From the NCBI GenBank assembly GCA_000934455.1, contig KN883417.1:1-27404 (forward strand): 27,404 nt of DNA, given 5' to 3'. The notes under the pieces are model-generated. The model was given only the letters and a program-made list of their open reading frames with translations, did no database searches and was not told the origin of the DNA. This document shows, piece after piece, positions 21,901 to 27,404 of this stretch. Within the stretch, counting starts at the first letter, position 1. Each line of letters begins with the position of its first letter. Made by a program: the position numbers and the translations under genes. The stretch comes from Apostichopus parvimensis. Its lineage: Eukaryota > Echinodermata > Holothuroidea > Aspidochirotida > Stichopodidae.

Positions 21901-24900
21901 CAGACTGTGACTGTTCTACAACTTAGGTAACCAATCTGTGTCATTGTAAATTGATGATATGTGGTAGAGATAAACTGGTATCGAGAAATGTATTCAGTTT
22001 TAAGAACAACTGGGTTTGTTTGTTCACTGGGTAATGATCAACAGTATTTTTCAAAGAAAGACACAGATATAGTGCACTTTGGATGGAACTTTGGCAATCA
22101 TAAAACGACACGTCATGTTATGAAGTCATTATACATTTACAGTAGTTAAATACTAGTTTATTTAAAAAACAAAAACCAGCAAGCTATGCATATTTATTAT
22201 GTTACCCTGGCAATTATTGTTTGTAAAACAAAGAGTGGGTAGTCTTTCCTAACATTTGTTTGCAAATAAGTCCTCGTTTCTTATTCACATGGTTGGAAGT
22301 TCAAGTTAACATTGTCACCGAGAGATATTTATCCTTGATTGCAAGTAAAATGGCTCCCTCATGCATACATTGTAATTGGGATCGACACTCTATGATACTA
22401 CAGTAGCACTACAACAGACAATCATATTCCATTTCAACACATCACAAGAGTTTGAATTTAATTTTCCATGAACATTTGAATGCCATTGAACTACACAGTG
22501 AGATGCATCATCACCATATACTTTCTCCTTAAGAAGTTGAGGATGTTACATTTTATTGGAAGTGTGCCTCAATATTTTATTTTGACACTCAAGACGATAA
22601 AATATTCATCATTCCAAAGAAGGGGGGATCTGTCATGAAGAACGAAAGGCATATATCCGTTTTAATAAACAGATTTCTCTGTGTGAGAAAATATTTTAGT
22701 TTTCATATCAAGCTTTCTGTTTTGCTTCGAATGCTGTAATAAGTTCCTCAAAGGGAGATTATTTCTCACCGCTAAGAAGTAATTACTAATTTGTCTGTTG
22801 TTTAATTTTGTAGACTTGTTCTGCTATTTAATATGATCATTTACTTTAATATTCATAACAACAGAAAAGGTAGAATCTGTAAAATCCATGTCCTCTACAA
22901 GCTATCTGAATAAGGTCAATTTATAATTGTGTAGGTGGCCATGTTATGGTTTAGTCTCCAAATGTAGCCAAAGTAGACACAGAAAATTGTGAAAAAAGAG
23001 ATCACTTTTAAAGTTTTGATGTCTACAACAGTAGTTGGAACACTGTCGATATGAAGAAAAAGCAAGAAATATATGTACTCTTTGTGCAAAACAGATCAAA
23101 TTTCTTTTCTGTTTTTCTGCCTAAGTCTGTATGGGTCATACATAATCTGAGGTACTGTTAATTGTCAGCTACCATATTCTGTTGCAGTTAGGCTGTTGTT
23201 GTCATGTTAACTTTATCAAAAATTTGTTTTCATTTTCTCCACATAGGGGGTGTGTTAAAGGTGTACGCCCACACAGTGTTCCCTGAAGCTAACTACAAGA
23301 CTATGTTGGTTCCCTTCAGAACCCCTGCATCACATATAGTCAAGCAGTCGTTACAGGACTTTGGACACCCCAAGGAAAACCCCCAGGAATTCTGTTTAGT
23401 TAGGGTAAGTCAGAAGAATCACATCATTCACCCCCACAAGCTCTCCGATTAAATTGTATTAAAGGTGGGAGTTATTCCGTAGCCATGGTTATATGGTCAA
23501 ATGTTATTCCTTTTTACTCCTCTACCAAGCCATTCATATTCCCACTGTACATCATCAAATGTGTTTCTCCATATCCAATATAAATATATATTATCAGTTG
23601 TTTGTACTATGTATAATCTGTATGCTATTAAAAGTTATTATATAAATTTGCAGAAATGTTGCTAATGGTAAAATATATATATATATATGCCCTTACCATG
23701 TTACAACTTCTCCGTTCCCTCTCCCAGCTACCCAAGGAGGAGAGTGTTTCCAGGGTCAGTCATCTTGTATAGCATAGCAAAATACAACACTGGATGGGCA
23801 AATTGATAAACAAAAAGAAAAGATGCTTATTAGTTTTTGTAAACAAAACATGTAATATTTGTACAAATATGATGATAAACAAACTTCACAAGTAATTGCA
23901 TTTTGCATTTCAAACATAAACTCTAAATTGTTCCTGCATATTATATTTTTCAAGCCGTTTATCTTCAGTCAATCTTGAGTCAGACTAACCTGGGCAAGTT
24001 GGAAATATAGGGATTTGATTCGTCCCAGGAGACGAAAATAGAGAAATAACTTCCCAGAGAAATAATCAGGCATTGTAAGAATCCAAGTGGATGATGGTGA
24101 TAGGAGGCAGATTGTTAATTTGAGTGTGTACAGACCTATTAGTCTCTGGGCCTCATTAAAATAGTTTAAAGTTACTGAACACTCTTTTACCCTTGGGGTG
24201 GGTGTGGGGGGGGGGTGTTCAATGGGATTGCAACTAGCAAACAAAACTTTGACCTTTCATGGGCATACTGAAGTTATTCACTCCTTTATTGTGTAGTTAT
24301 TGTGTAGGGATCATGTGTGCAGTATGACTCTACATTCTTAGTTGCCATATCAAAGCCTCATTTTGTGCTAACTTTTCAAATTTTCTAAATTTCCCTAATG
24401 AGATCTCTGGTAGAAAATCCATCATCCAGTCTGCTAGTGAATGACATTCCTTGGACTTTTACTTGCATAAGTCTACTCAAATGGACTTTGTCACAATTTA
24501 AAAAATTCAAACCGGCCGGGGCGGGGGGGGTAGGGAGGGGGAGGAAGGGGGAGGGGGAAGGAACAGTAGGATCTTTGGGAAATTAAACCATCGGCAATAC
24601 CTCAAAGGGTAGTCTTGGAAAATCAGCAAATATTAAACAGAACTTTGCTAAAGATTATTCAAGTAAAAAGTTACTCTTGAAAAAAGCCTAAAAGACGTAC
24701 AGGAATGGCTCTTCACAGGGTTAAAACTCATTTCAGTAGTGTATTTGATTGATATATATATTTATGTTGAGTTTTGTAATCTTTTTCCGTGTTTAGGTCA
24801 TGCTACCTCCTGGTGCAGACCCTAATGATTACGTCAAGGAGAAAGGATGGAATCAAGAAGCCATCATGGATGAAGATGAGTTTCCCTTGGAGTCCCTGAG

Positions 24901-26837
24901 AGCAAAACGACCGGAGGGTAAAGGTGAGCATTCATTGTTCCAACGAGGACGGGTTTTGATTATGAAGGATGCCCCCAGCTTCTTTGACCCTCCTTATTCC
25001 AAGGAAAACATCAGATGTTATTCATAAACAGCCTCTTCCTTTTCACAATGTGTTTTTGGGGTTTGATAGCATTCATATATTGTGAAATTAACTCCTTTGT
25101 TCTGTCCACTAATCTGCCTTCCAACTGCTCCATAATGTCTGCATATCATAAAGCTGCTCCTGTTGAAACTTAACCTAGGGACTTTGGTTTGAAAGGAACA
25201 TTATCTGCCCTGCATGGTATGGCGGTGTACTCTTACTGTGTGTGGCTGACCTCATCACCTTTCACATATATTTCGTCTTTCTGTGTGTGGGTTCAGATGT
25301 AATTTGTACGCCTTCACTCAGTCTGATAGTGTCATATTTCTTTGATATATTTTCAAAGTTGAACCCATTAATAATATTGCAGTTGGGAGAAAATCAGAGT
25401 AAAAATGTGTAATGAATTTAAAGAACAAAGAAGAAAAACCCATAACGGTAGTTTGAATGTAAATGATATGGGTGTGACTACCGTGTGGTACGTATCATAT
25501 TTCCAGTGTTTGTCTCATCCCAGTGGTAGTGTTTGTGTGGTTGCTCTGTGTGTTTATTCCTGGTATGGCTGTACATTCTGCAGGGAGTGGTTGCAGAAAA
25601 TCACTGACTTCTTTTGTTCTGTACTACTCTTTCCAGGAGACATCATGTTTGAGCTGAAGAGAAGGCCTCCAGATTACCAGCCGAGAAATAAGAGAAGGAA
25701 GAATACCAACCAGGAGAGAATGCCGTACTTCTTGGAATTGCATTTAGGTGAGTTTATTGAGAGTTTAATTATAAACAGCAAACACATTTGTTATCATCGT
25801 AACATATTTTTCAGTGATCCTATTTGTTGCCTGCACGGCAGGTTTGTATCCATCTAGTTTACATTATCAGTAGAAGATTTGACAAAGTTTGTTTTAAACT
25901 TATCTGAATGTTTTGTGTTTTATGTATTTTTTAGAAGGAAACATTAAAAGGTAAACTGTTAATTTGACAAAAACAAAAAATATGACACCATCAAGTAAAA
26001 TCAGAGTCGGTAAGTTAAGCTTTGTAAAATTGGTATCAGTTCTTAAATTTGAAGTTAAGTGTGCAAAATGTTTCAATTCCACAAGAATCTTTCATCAAAG
26101 TTGACTTTTCTTAATCAAAGTCAACTGCTTCATCATTACTCTGGTTGGTTATCAAAGTACTTTTAGAGAACCCTATTGACTTTGGTCAAGAGCTTGACAT
26201 ATATATTGAACAAACTACTGAGTTTCTGTGGACAATGTCATTCCAGTTTGACCAAGCTAAAATCCTTTCCAATACTCTTTTTTAAAATTTTCATGAAGAG
26301 AATCTTTGTTTGTTTTTGAAACAGTAGTGACGTCTTTGGGGCACTTGTGTTGTCTTGATTACTGTTTTCAAAAATAAAAAGTCCAGAGGAGTTTTTTTTC
26401 ATATTAATGTCCGATAAACCGACAAATGCAAAACAAAAATTCACCAAAGCATATATATACTTTTAAATCTGACATAAAAAGTTGAGAGAAAATAAAGATT
26501 TCAAACACATGCATGGTCAGCGTGAAAGTCCTGTTTGTTGGGTTAACTGCAGGTTAATTGGAACTTCTTTTTTTATTGGAAAAAACAGACAATCAAGCAA
26601 TTTAAAGTAACAAATGAGATTGAAGACAAGCAGTACAAAAATTTGGAAGCTTGAAATATATGTTTCTACTGTGATGTGATTTTGATACAATTTGCATGGC
26701 AACCAAGATCCTGGTATTTTTCCTTTATAGACGGTACAGATATCATTGACTACAAACCTGTGAGACATCGTCTCATGATGAACGTTACTGAGGTTGGCTC
26801 TCAGAGAGACCCAAACAGCAAGACTCCCTTTCTGGAG
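3864..26837 (+). CDS. AFDN: Afadin (AFDN/MLLT4/canoe) 5' part, nine coding exons, 3'-incomplete
   Basis: Join 3864-3968, 16914-17106, 20064-20173, 20494-20604, 21072-21225, 23247-23404, 24797-24923, 25637-25747, 26731-26837: 1176 nt, 392 codons, every junction in phase with GT-AG ends. The product follows afadin in order. It has an N-terminal helix with WNASRLDLFEI, then RA1 (about residues 37-130; LEFHGVMRF, KCIRVSSTATTRDVI, MRMLTRPELSLYEVH, VQLNW, REGRFLLRN). Next come a Lys/Glu-rich linker (NFKRKLSKREKKEQKKK), the block FTRTISNPEGVLRRKRQQK, RA2 (about 225-331; GGVLKVYA, KENPQEFCLVRVMLPPGA, MFELKRRPPDY) and the strand before the FHA domain (VTEVGS). Family knowledge: RA domains bind Ras/Rap1-GTP, and full-length afadin links nectin adhesions to F-actin. 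The FHA, DIL and PDZ domains and the actin-binding tail are downstream of the window. The ATG has A at -3 and G at +4, with an in-frame TAA at 3843-3845. Confidence 0.93.
4646..4820 (+). mobile_element. Decayed LINE reverse-transcriptase C-terminal tail
   Basis: One frame from 4646 reads LVAIDPAQHLTSKNQ and then DYYRMSS. After a frameshift at the C-run near 4770 the next frame reads RTVRDWNYLSEESITV and stops at 4818-4820. The arrangement ID-P--hLT, DYYR-S, then RTVRDWN-L is typical of the C-terminal end of ORF2 in many non-LTR retrotransposons, including CR1/L2/Jockey relatives. It is truncated upstream and frameshifted, so non-functional. Related sequence probably extends to about 4560 on the left and 4870 on the right. 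The clade is not resolved. Confidence 0.7.
5084..5136 (+). pseudogene. Truncated U2 snRNA-like copy
   Basis: ATCGCTTCTCAACCTTTTGG, then CTAAGA and GTAGTATCTGTTCTT, follows the 5' end of U2 snRNA: the conserved ATCGCTTCTCGGCCTTTTGG start, then CTAAGA, then the branch-site-pairing GTAGTA with TCTGTTCTT. Differences are GG to AA, a changed spacer (ACAATGTGTACA instead of TCAAGTGTA-like sequence), and loss of everything after about nucleotide 47, including the Sm site and 3' stem-loops. It is a retroposed or SINE-borne fragment, not a functional snRNA gene. Confidence 0.75.
6446..6473 (+). repeat. Poly-G run (21 G)
   Basis: GGGGGAA is followed by 21 uninterrupted G at 6453-6473 and then AGGTTGGG. 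It sits on the coding strand of intron 1. The exact length in the assembly should be treated with care. Confidence 0.85.
7946..7984 (-). ncRNA. Hammerhead-ribozyme-like motif, minus-strand arm
   Basis: This is the exact reverse complement of the motif at 8005-8043, so the minus strand carries the same CTGAAGA, stem II, GAAA and CGTC order, with predicted cleavage between 7950 and 7949. The same defects apply. A transcript of either strand through both arms would preferentially fold into the 63-bp hairpin and mask the motif. Confidence 0.35.
8005..8043 (+). ncRNA. Hammerhead-ribozyme-like motif, plus-strand arm
   Basis: In order: GCCT (8005-8008), CTGAAGA (8009-8015, fits the CUGANGA core), GATCCT-GCT-AGGATC (8017-8031, perfect 6-bp stem II), GAAA (8032-8035), CGTC (8036-8039), AGGC (8040-8043). 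GCCU pairs with AGGC as stem I, and GUC gives an allowed cleavage triplet after 8039. Problems are one extra A (8016) between the core and stem II, and a stem III of only A-U and C-G with no loop, which could close only in a dimer. Activity is therefore unproven. Confidence 0.4.
9929..10048 (+). repeat. Degenerate ACTC/TTGTACTC-rich simple repeat
   Basis: The words GTACTC, TACTTGTACTC, ACTCATACT and GAGTACA recur about ten times in 120 bp with irregular spacing, suggesting a decayed (TACTCG/TACTTG)n array. Confidence 0.55.
11221..11385 (-). repeat. Degenerate GAGTACAAG-rich repeat, inverse of the one at 9.9 kb
   Basis: The words AGTACAAAG, GAGTAT, GGAGTACA, AGTACGAGTCC and GGAGTACAAGTG are the reverse complement of the type at 9929-10048. 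The spacing is irregular. Confidence 0.5.
12281..12597 (-). mobile_element. tRNA-derived SINE, minus strand
   Basis: On the minus strand the head (12597 to about 12530) is tRNA-like: GTGGTGGCCACTTGGCTAAG with A box TGGCCACTTGG, an anticodon-arm-like GGACTCGTGATCC, and a perfect B box GGTTCGATTCC (12545-12535). The body follows with TCCTTGGGCAAGATGCTTTA and ACCCAGGGGTTAAATGGGTA. The tail has AAAGGGCTTTGAGACC, then AAAGCACTATATAAA, ending in an AT-rich tract. Both RNA polymerase III promoter boxes match consensus, so it could still be transcribed. I see no clear target-site duplication. Confidence 0.8.
12904..13367. repeat. Tandem array, about four units of 110-121 bp
   Basis: The anchor CTAGAAATAACTCACAC starts at 12934, 13055, 13172 and 13282 (spacings 121, 117, 110). 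Each unit continues with CTTAGAATAGTTCCAT, AATGGTCATTAC, CAATTGACCACT, CTTACTTACA, and ATGACACAATAAGTATCAAC. Unit 1 has an extra CATTACT-type insertion and unit 2 an extra AAGTTTG. Units 3 and 4 are almost identical. A diverged partial unit (12904-12933) precedes the first. No open frame runs through it. Confidence 0.9.
13363..13406. repeat. Hairpin flanked by 9-bp direct repeats at the end of the tandem array
   Basis: AGGGAGTTGTT (13371-13381) and AACAACTCCCT (13386-13396) form a perfect 11-bp stem with a CCAT loop. CTTACATTA occurs at 13363-13371 and again at 13398-13406. Confidence 0.8.
14688..15204. mobile_element. 505-bp non-autonomous hAT-like DNA transposon (MITE)
   Basis: The element (14694-15198) begins CAGGGATGTGCC and ends GACACGTCCCTG. 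The inverse of the right end, CAGGGACGTGTC, matches the left end at 10 of 12 positions. CTTTAG abuts both ends (14688-14693 and 15199-15204), a 6-bp direct repeat as left by transposase. CAGGG...CCCTG termini are typical of hAT elements, which usually make 8-bp duplications, so the shorter one is atypical or decayed. The interior has repeated GCCCAGCACT blocks and no transposase frame. Confidence 0.65.
15358..15371. repeat. Short poly-C run
   Basis: CCA followed by 11 C on the plus strand, the opposite polarity to the two 21-G runs elsewhere in the window. Confidence 0.8.
16914..17106 (+). CDS. AFDN: Afadin coding exon 2 (RA1 core)
   Basis: The acceptor TTCTCAG precedes AAT CTA GAG. The exon carries 64 codons plus one base, with a GTACGT donor. 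Residues 36-99 include LEFHGVMRFFYQDD, TKCIRVSSTATTRDVIDIL and DMRMLTRPELSLYEVHSGG, the beta-beta-alpha core of the first Ras-association domain. Several GGT triplets at the 3' end give alternative GT positions. 17107 is chosen because only phase 1 joins exon 3 in frame. Confidence 0.92.
18770..18832. promoter_or_regulatory. Cluster of TGACC/GGTCA half-sites (possible, untested)
   Basis: Within about 60 bp occur TGACCT (twice), TTGACCGGTCACC (a palindromic core GACCGGTC) and CCGGTCAACC. AGGTCA/TGACCT is the half-site of many nuclear receptors. The cluster is visible; any enhancer function is speculative. Confidence 0.25.
19829..19945 (+). repeat. G-rich, GATGGGGGAG-type degenerate repeat
   Basis: The block GGGGGAGGGGTGGATAAA is echoed about 66 bp later by GGGGGAGCGGGTGGATAAA, with GTGATGGGGG-like words between. 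Many GGG runs with short spacers fit quadruplex-forming sequence on the coding strand. Confidence 0.65.
20064..20173 (+). CDS. AFDN: Afadin coding exon 3 (end of RA1)
   Basis: It follows a TTACAG acceptor and ends at a GTAAGT donor, with 2 nt plus 36 codons. It encodes ERMLELNQLPLRVQLNWTKD and REGRFLLRNAAAKSK. The VQLNW and REGRF blocks are the last strands of RA1 in afadin. Confidence 0.92.
20174..20493 (+). other. Afadin intron 3
   Basis: A 320-bp intron, GTAAGT to CCGAACAG. Nothing else is recognisable in it. Confidence 0.85.
20494..20604 (+). CDS. AFDN: Afadin coding exon 4 (basic linker)
   Basis: It has 37 codons, phase 0 at both ends, with CAG acceptor and GTAAGA donor. The first third is variable, followed by NFKRKLSKREKKEQKKKEKE, which matches the highly charged Lys/Glu linker between RA1 and RA2. 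Its length is a multiple of three with symmetric phases, so it could be skipped without frameshift; whether that happens cannot be seen here. Confidence 0.9.
20605..21071 (+). other. Afadin intron 4
   Basis: A 467-bp intron, GTAAGA to CTTTTTAG. It starts with a short (TTGA)n run just after the donor (20612-20625) and holds nothing else notable. Confidence 0.85.
21072..21225 (+). CDS. AFDN: Afadin coding exon 5 (RTISNPE segment)
   Basis: It has 51 codons plus one base, with a TTTTTAG acceptor and a GTTAGT donor. It encodes a variable start, then KTFTRTISNPEGVLRRKRQQ and a basic region ending NKPES. The T-R-T-I-S-N-P-E string is very conserved in afadins. Confidence 0.92.
21226..23246 (+). other. 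Afadin intron 5
   Basis: A 2,021-bp intron, GTTAGT to CACATAG. Apart from the 12-bp minisatellite next to the donor it holds AT-rich sequence without recognisable elements. Confidence 0.85.
21251..21322 (+). repeat. 12-bp minisatellite, six units
   Basis: ATCCCCACCCTC repeats from 21251 at exactly 12-nt steps. The last two units change to CCCCAAC. The array begins only 25 nt downstream of the exon 5 donor. On the other strand it reads GAGGGTGGGGAT, a G-rich repeat. Confidence 0.95.
23247..23404 (+). CDS. AFDN: Afadin coding exon 6 (start of RA2)
   Basis: It has 2 nt plus 52 codons, with a CACATAG acceptor and a GTAAGT donor. It encodes GGVLKVYAHTVFPEANYKTM, the helix region IVKQSLQDFG and KENPQEFCLVR, corresponding to the first half of the second Ras-association domain. 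Confidence 0.92.
23405..24796 (+). other. Afadin intron 6
   Basis: A 1,392-bp intron with a TA dinucleotide run (23673-23688) and two G-rich tracts (about 24195-24218 and 24518-24561). No exon-like sequence was seen. Confidence 0.85.
24518..24561 (+). repeat. G-rich tract in intron 6
   Basis: GGGGCGGGGGGGGTAGGGAG continues as GGGGAGGAAGGGGGAGGGGG. Closely spaced G-runs are compatible with quadruplex formation. A shorter G tract (TGGGGTGGGTGTGGGGGG) lies about 320 bp upstream. Confidence 0.7.
24797..24923 (+). CDS. AFDN: Afadin coding exon 7 (middle of RA2)
   Basis: It has 42 codons plus one base, with a GTTTAG acceptor and a GTGAGC donor. VMLPPGADPNDY directly continues the CLVR of exon 6. 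The acidic stretch MDEDEFPLESLRAKRPEGK matches the RA2 loop that in other afadins reads as an acidic D/E run followed by C/FPL. Confidence 0.91.
24924..25636 (+). other. Afadin intron 7
   Basis: A 713-bp intron, GTGAGC to TTTCCAG. No repeat or conserved segment is recognisable. Confidence 0.85.
25637..25747 (+). CDS. AFDN: Afadin coding exon 8 (end of RA2)
   Basis: It lies between a TTTCCAG acceptor and a GTGAGT donor and encodes DIMFELKRRPPDYQPRNKR, a basic stretch, and MPYFLELHLG. LKRRPPDY closes RA2, and the MPYFLEL block is the conserved lead into the next region. Confidence 0.92.
25748..26730 (+). other. Afadin intron 8
   Basis: A 983-bp AT-rich intron, GTGAGT to CTTTATAG. Nothing else is recognisable. 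Confidence 0.85.
26731..26837 (+). CDS. AFDN: Afadin coding exon 9 (pre-FHA)
   Basis: It has 2 nt plus 35 codons, with a CCTTTATAG acceptor and a GTAAAC donor. DGTDIIDYKPVRHRLMMNV continues to TEVGSQRDPNSKTPFLE. The L-x-V-T-E-V-G motif marks the strand before the FHA domain. It ends in phase 0, and the coding frame continues outside the window. Confidence 0.88.
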
Positions 26838-27404
26838 GTAAACACAATATTACTTAACATTTTGAACGTATATAGCTCTATTCTTACTGGTCTGGTGTCT
26901 TTTCTGAATTAAAAATGGACAAGAACAGCTGCTGCTACTTTTGATACATTATTGAAGTTTAATCACCATTTCAGATTTTCGCTCTTCTAAGTAACGCGTT
27001 TATCAGCGCAAAAACTGTCTTTGCTTGCCAGTTTACTTTTACTGTTCGCTGTTAATTAACCTCATGACTTGATGACAGCAAGAACTTATTGCCTCCCGAG
27101 TTCATTTGCAAATTTGGCTAGGCCTAGGTGTATTGAATATGAATGCTTATATATGCAAGTTAGGCTAGACCTAGGTGCATTGAAATATGAAGTTGTATGT
27201 CTAGACTAAGTAGATGATATTATTCTTAAAATGTGAAACAAAATTGTCTCTTTAGGTAAGGAAAACTTGTATTCTGACAGTTAAAGCAACTTTTGGTCAA
27301 CAGTTCTACCCAAATCTGCAGAGTATTTTGTCAAAATAACAATAATAATAATTAAGTGGTCAAATTTTCTGTAGCAGATTTTGCAGGCTCTGTATTTTGT
27401 GTCT
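26838..27404 (+). other. Start of afadin intron 9
   Basis: It begins with a GTAAAC donor and runs to the window edge. It contains an imperfect duplication (GGCTAGGCCTAGGTGTATTG near 27117 and a similar GGCTAGACCTAGGTGCATTG near 27163) and a short (AAT)n run near 27340. Confidence 0.7.

Noticed and set aside
25405-25857. 150-codon frame around exon 8
   Set aside because: Only 25637-25747 is conserved afadin; the rest is read-through of introns 7 and 8.

Overview
This is a eukaryotic, intron-rich, AT-rich nuclear window carrying the 5' parts of two divergently arranged, well conserved animal genes. The minus-strand gene at the left edge encodes the N-terminus of a DNAJC8-type protein (spliceosome-associated J-protein). 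The plus-strand gene fills the rest and is the 5' part of an afadin (AFDN/MLLT4/canoe) gene. I reconstructed nine coding exons that splice in frame, with GT-AG junctions throughout. They give 392 codons: the N-terminal helix, RA1, the basic linker, the conserved RTISNPE segment, RA2, and the start of the region before the FHA domain. The FHA, DIL and PDZ domains lie beyond the right edge. Divergence from vertebrate afadin, a 12.9-kb first intron and many interspersed repeats suggest an invertebrate deuterostome. I favour a marine one, perhaps an echinoderm, because of the frequent AGGCCTA-type words, but the taxon is only a guess.

Layout: 1-504, DNAJC8 exons 2 and 1 (minus strand). 505-3863, non-coding DNA between the two start codons, with a degenerate TTCGAC/TCTCAAAA repeat, a 21-G run and a purine-rich G tract. 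3864-3968, afadin exon 1. 3969-16913, intron 1, which holds a decayed LINE reverse-transcriptase tail, a truncated U2 snRNA copy, a perfect 63-bp foldback whose arms carry hammerhead-ribozyme-like motifs and which lies between 14-bp direct repeats, two inversely oriented GTACT-rich stretches, a tRNA-derived SINE with intact A and B boxes, a roughly 110-121-bp tandem array, and a 505-bp hAT-like MITE with 6-bp flanking repeats. 16914-26837, afadin exons 2-9 with introns of 0.3-3 kb containing G-rich tracts and a 12-bp minisatellite close to one splice donor. 26838-27404, start of intron 9.

No operon, CRISPR, phage or bacterial-type system is present. In other animals afadin works at the membrane (Ras/Rap1-GTP binding through the RA domains, linking nectins to actin) and DNAJC8 in the nucleus, so their divergent placement need not mean a shared function. 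The most interesting material is the transposable-element content of intron 1, above all the ribozyme-like foldback. I see no strong evidence for a wholly new biological system.
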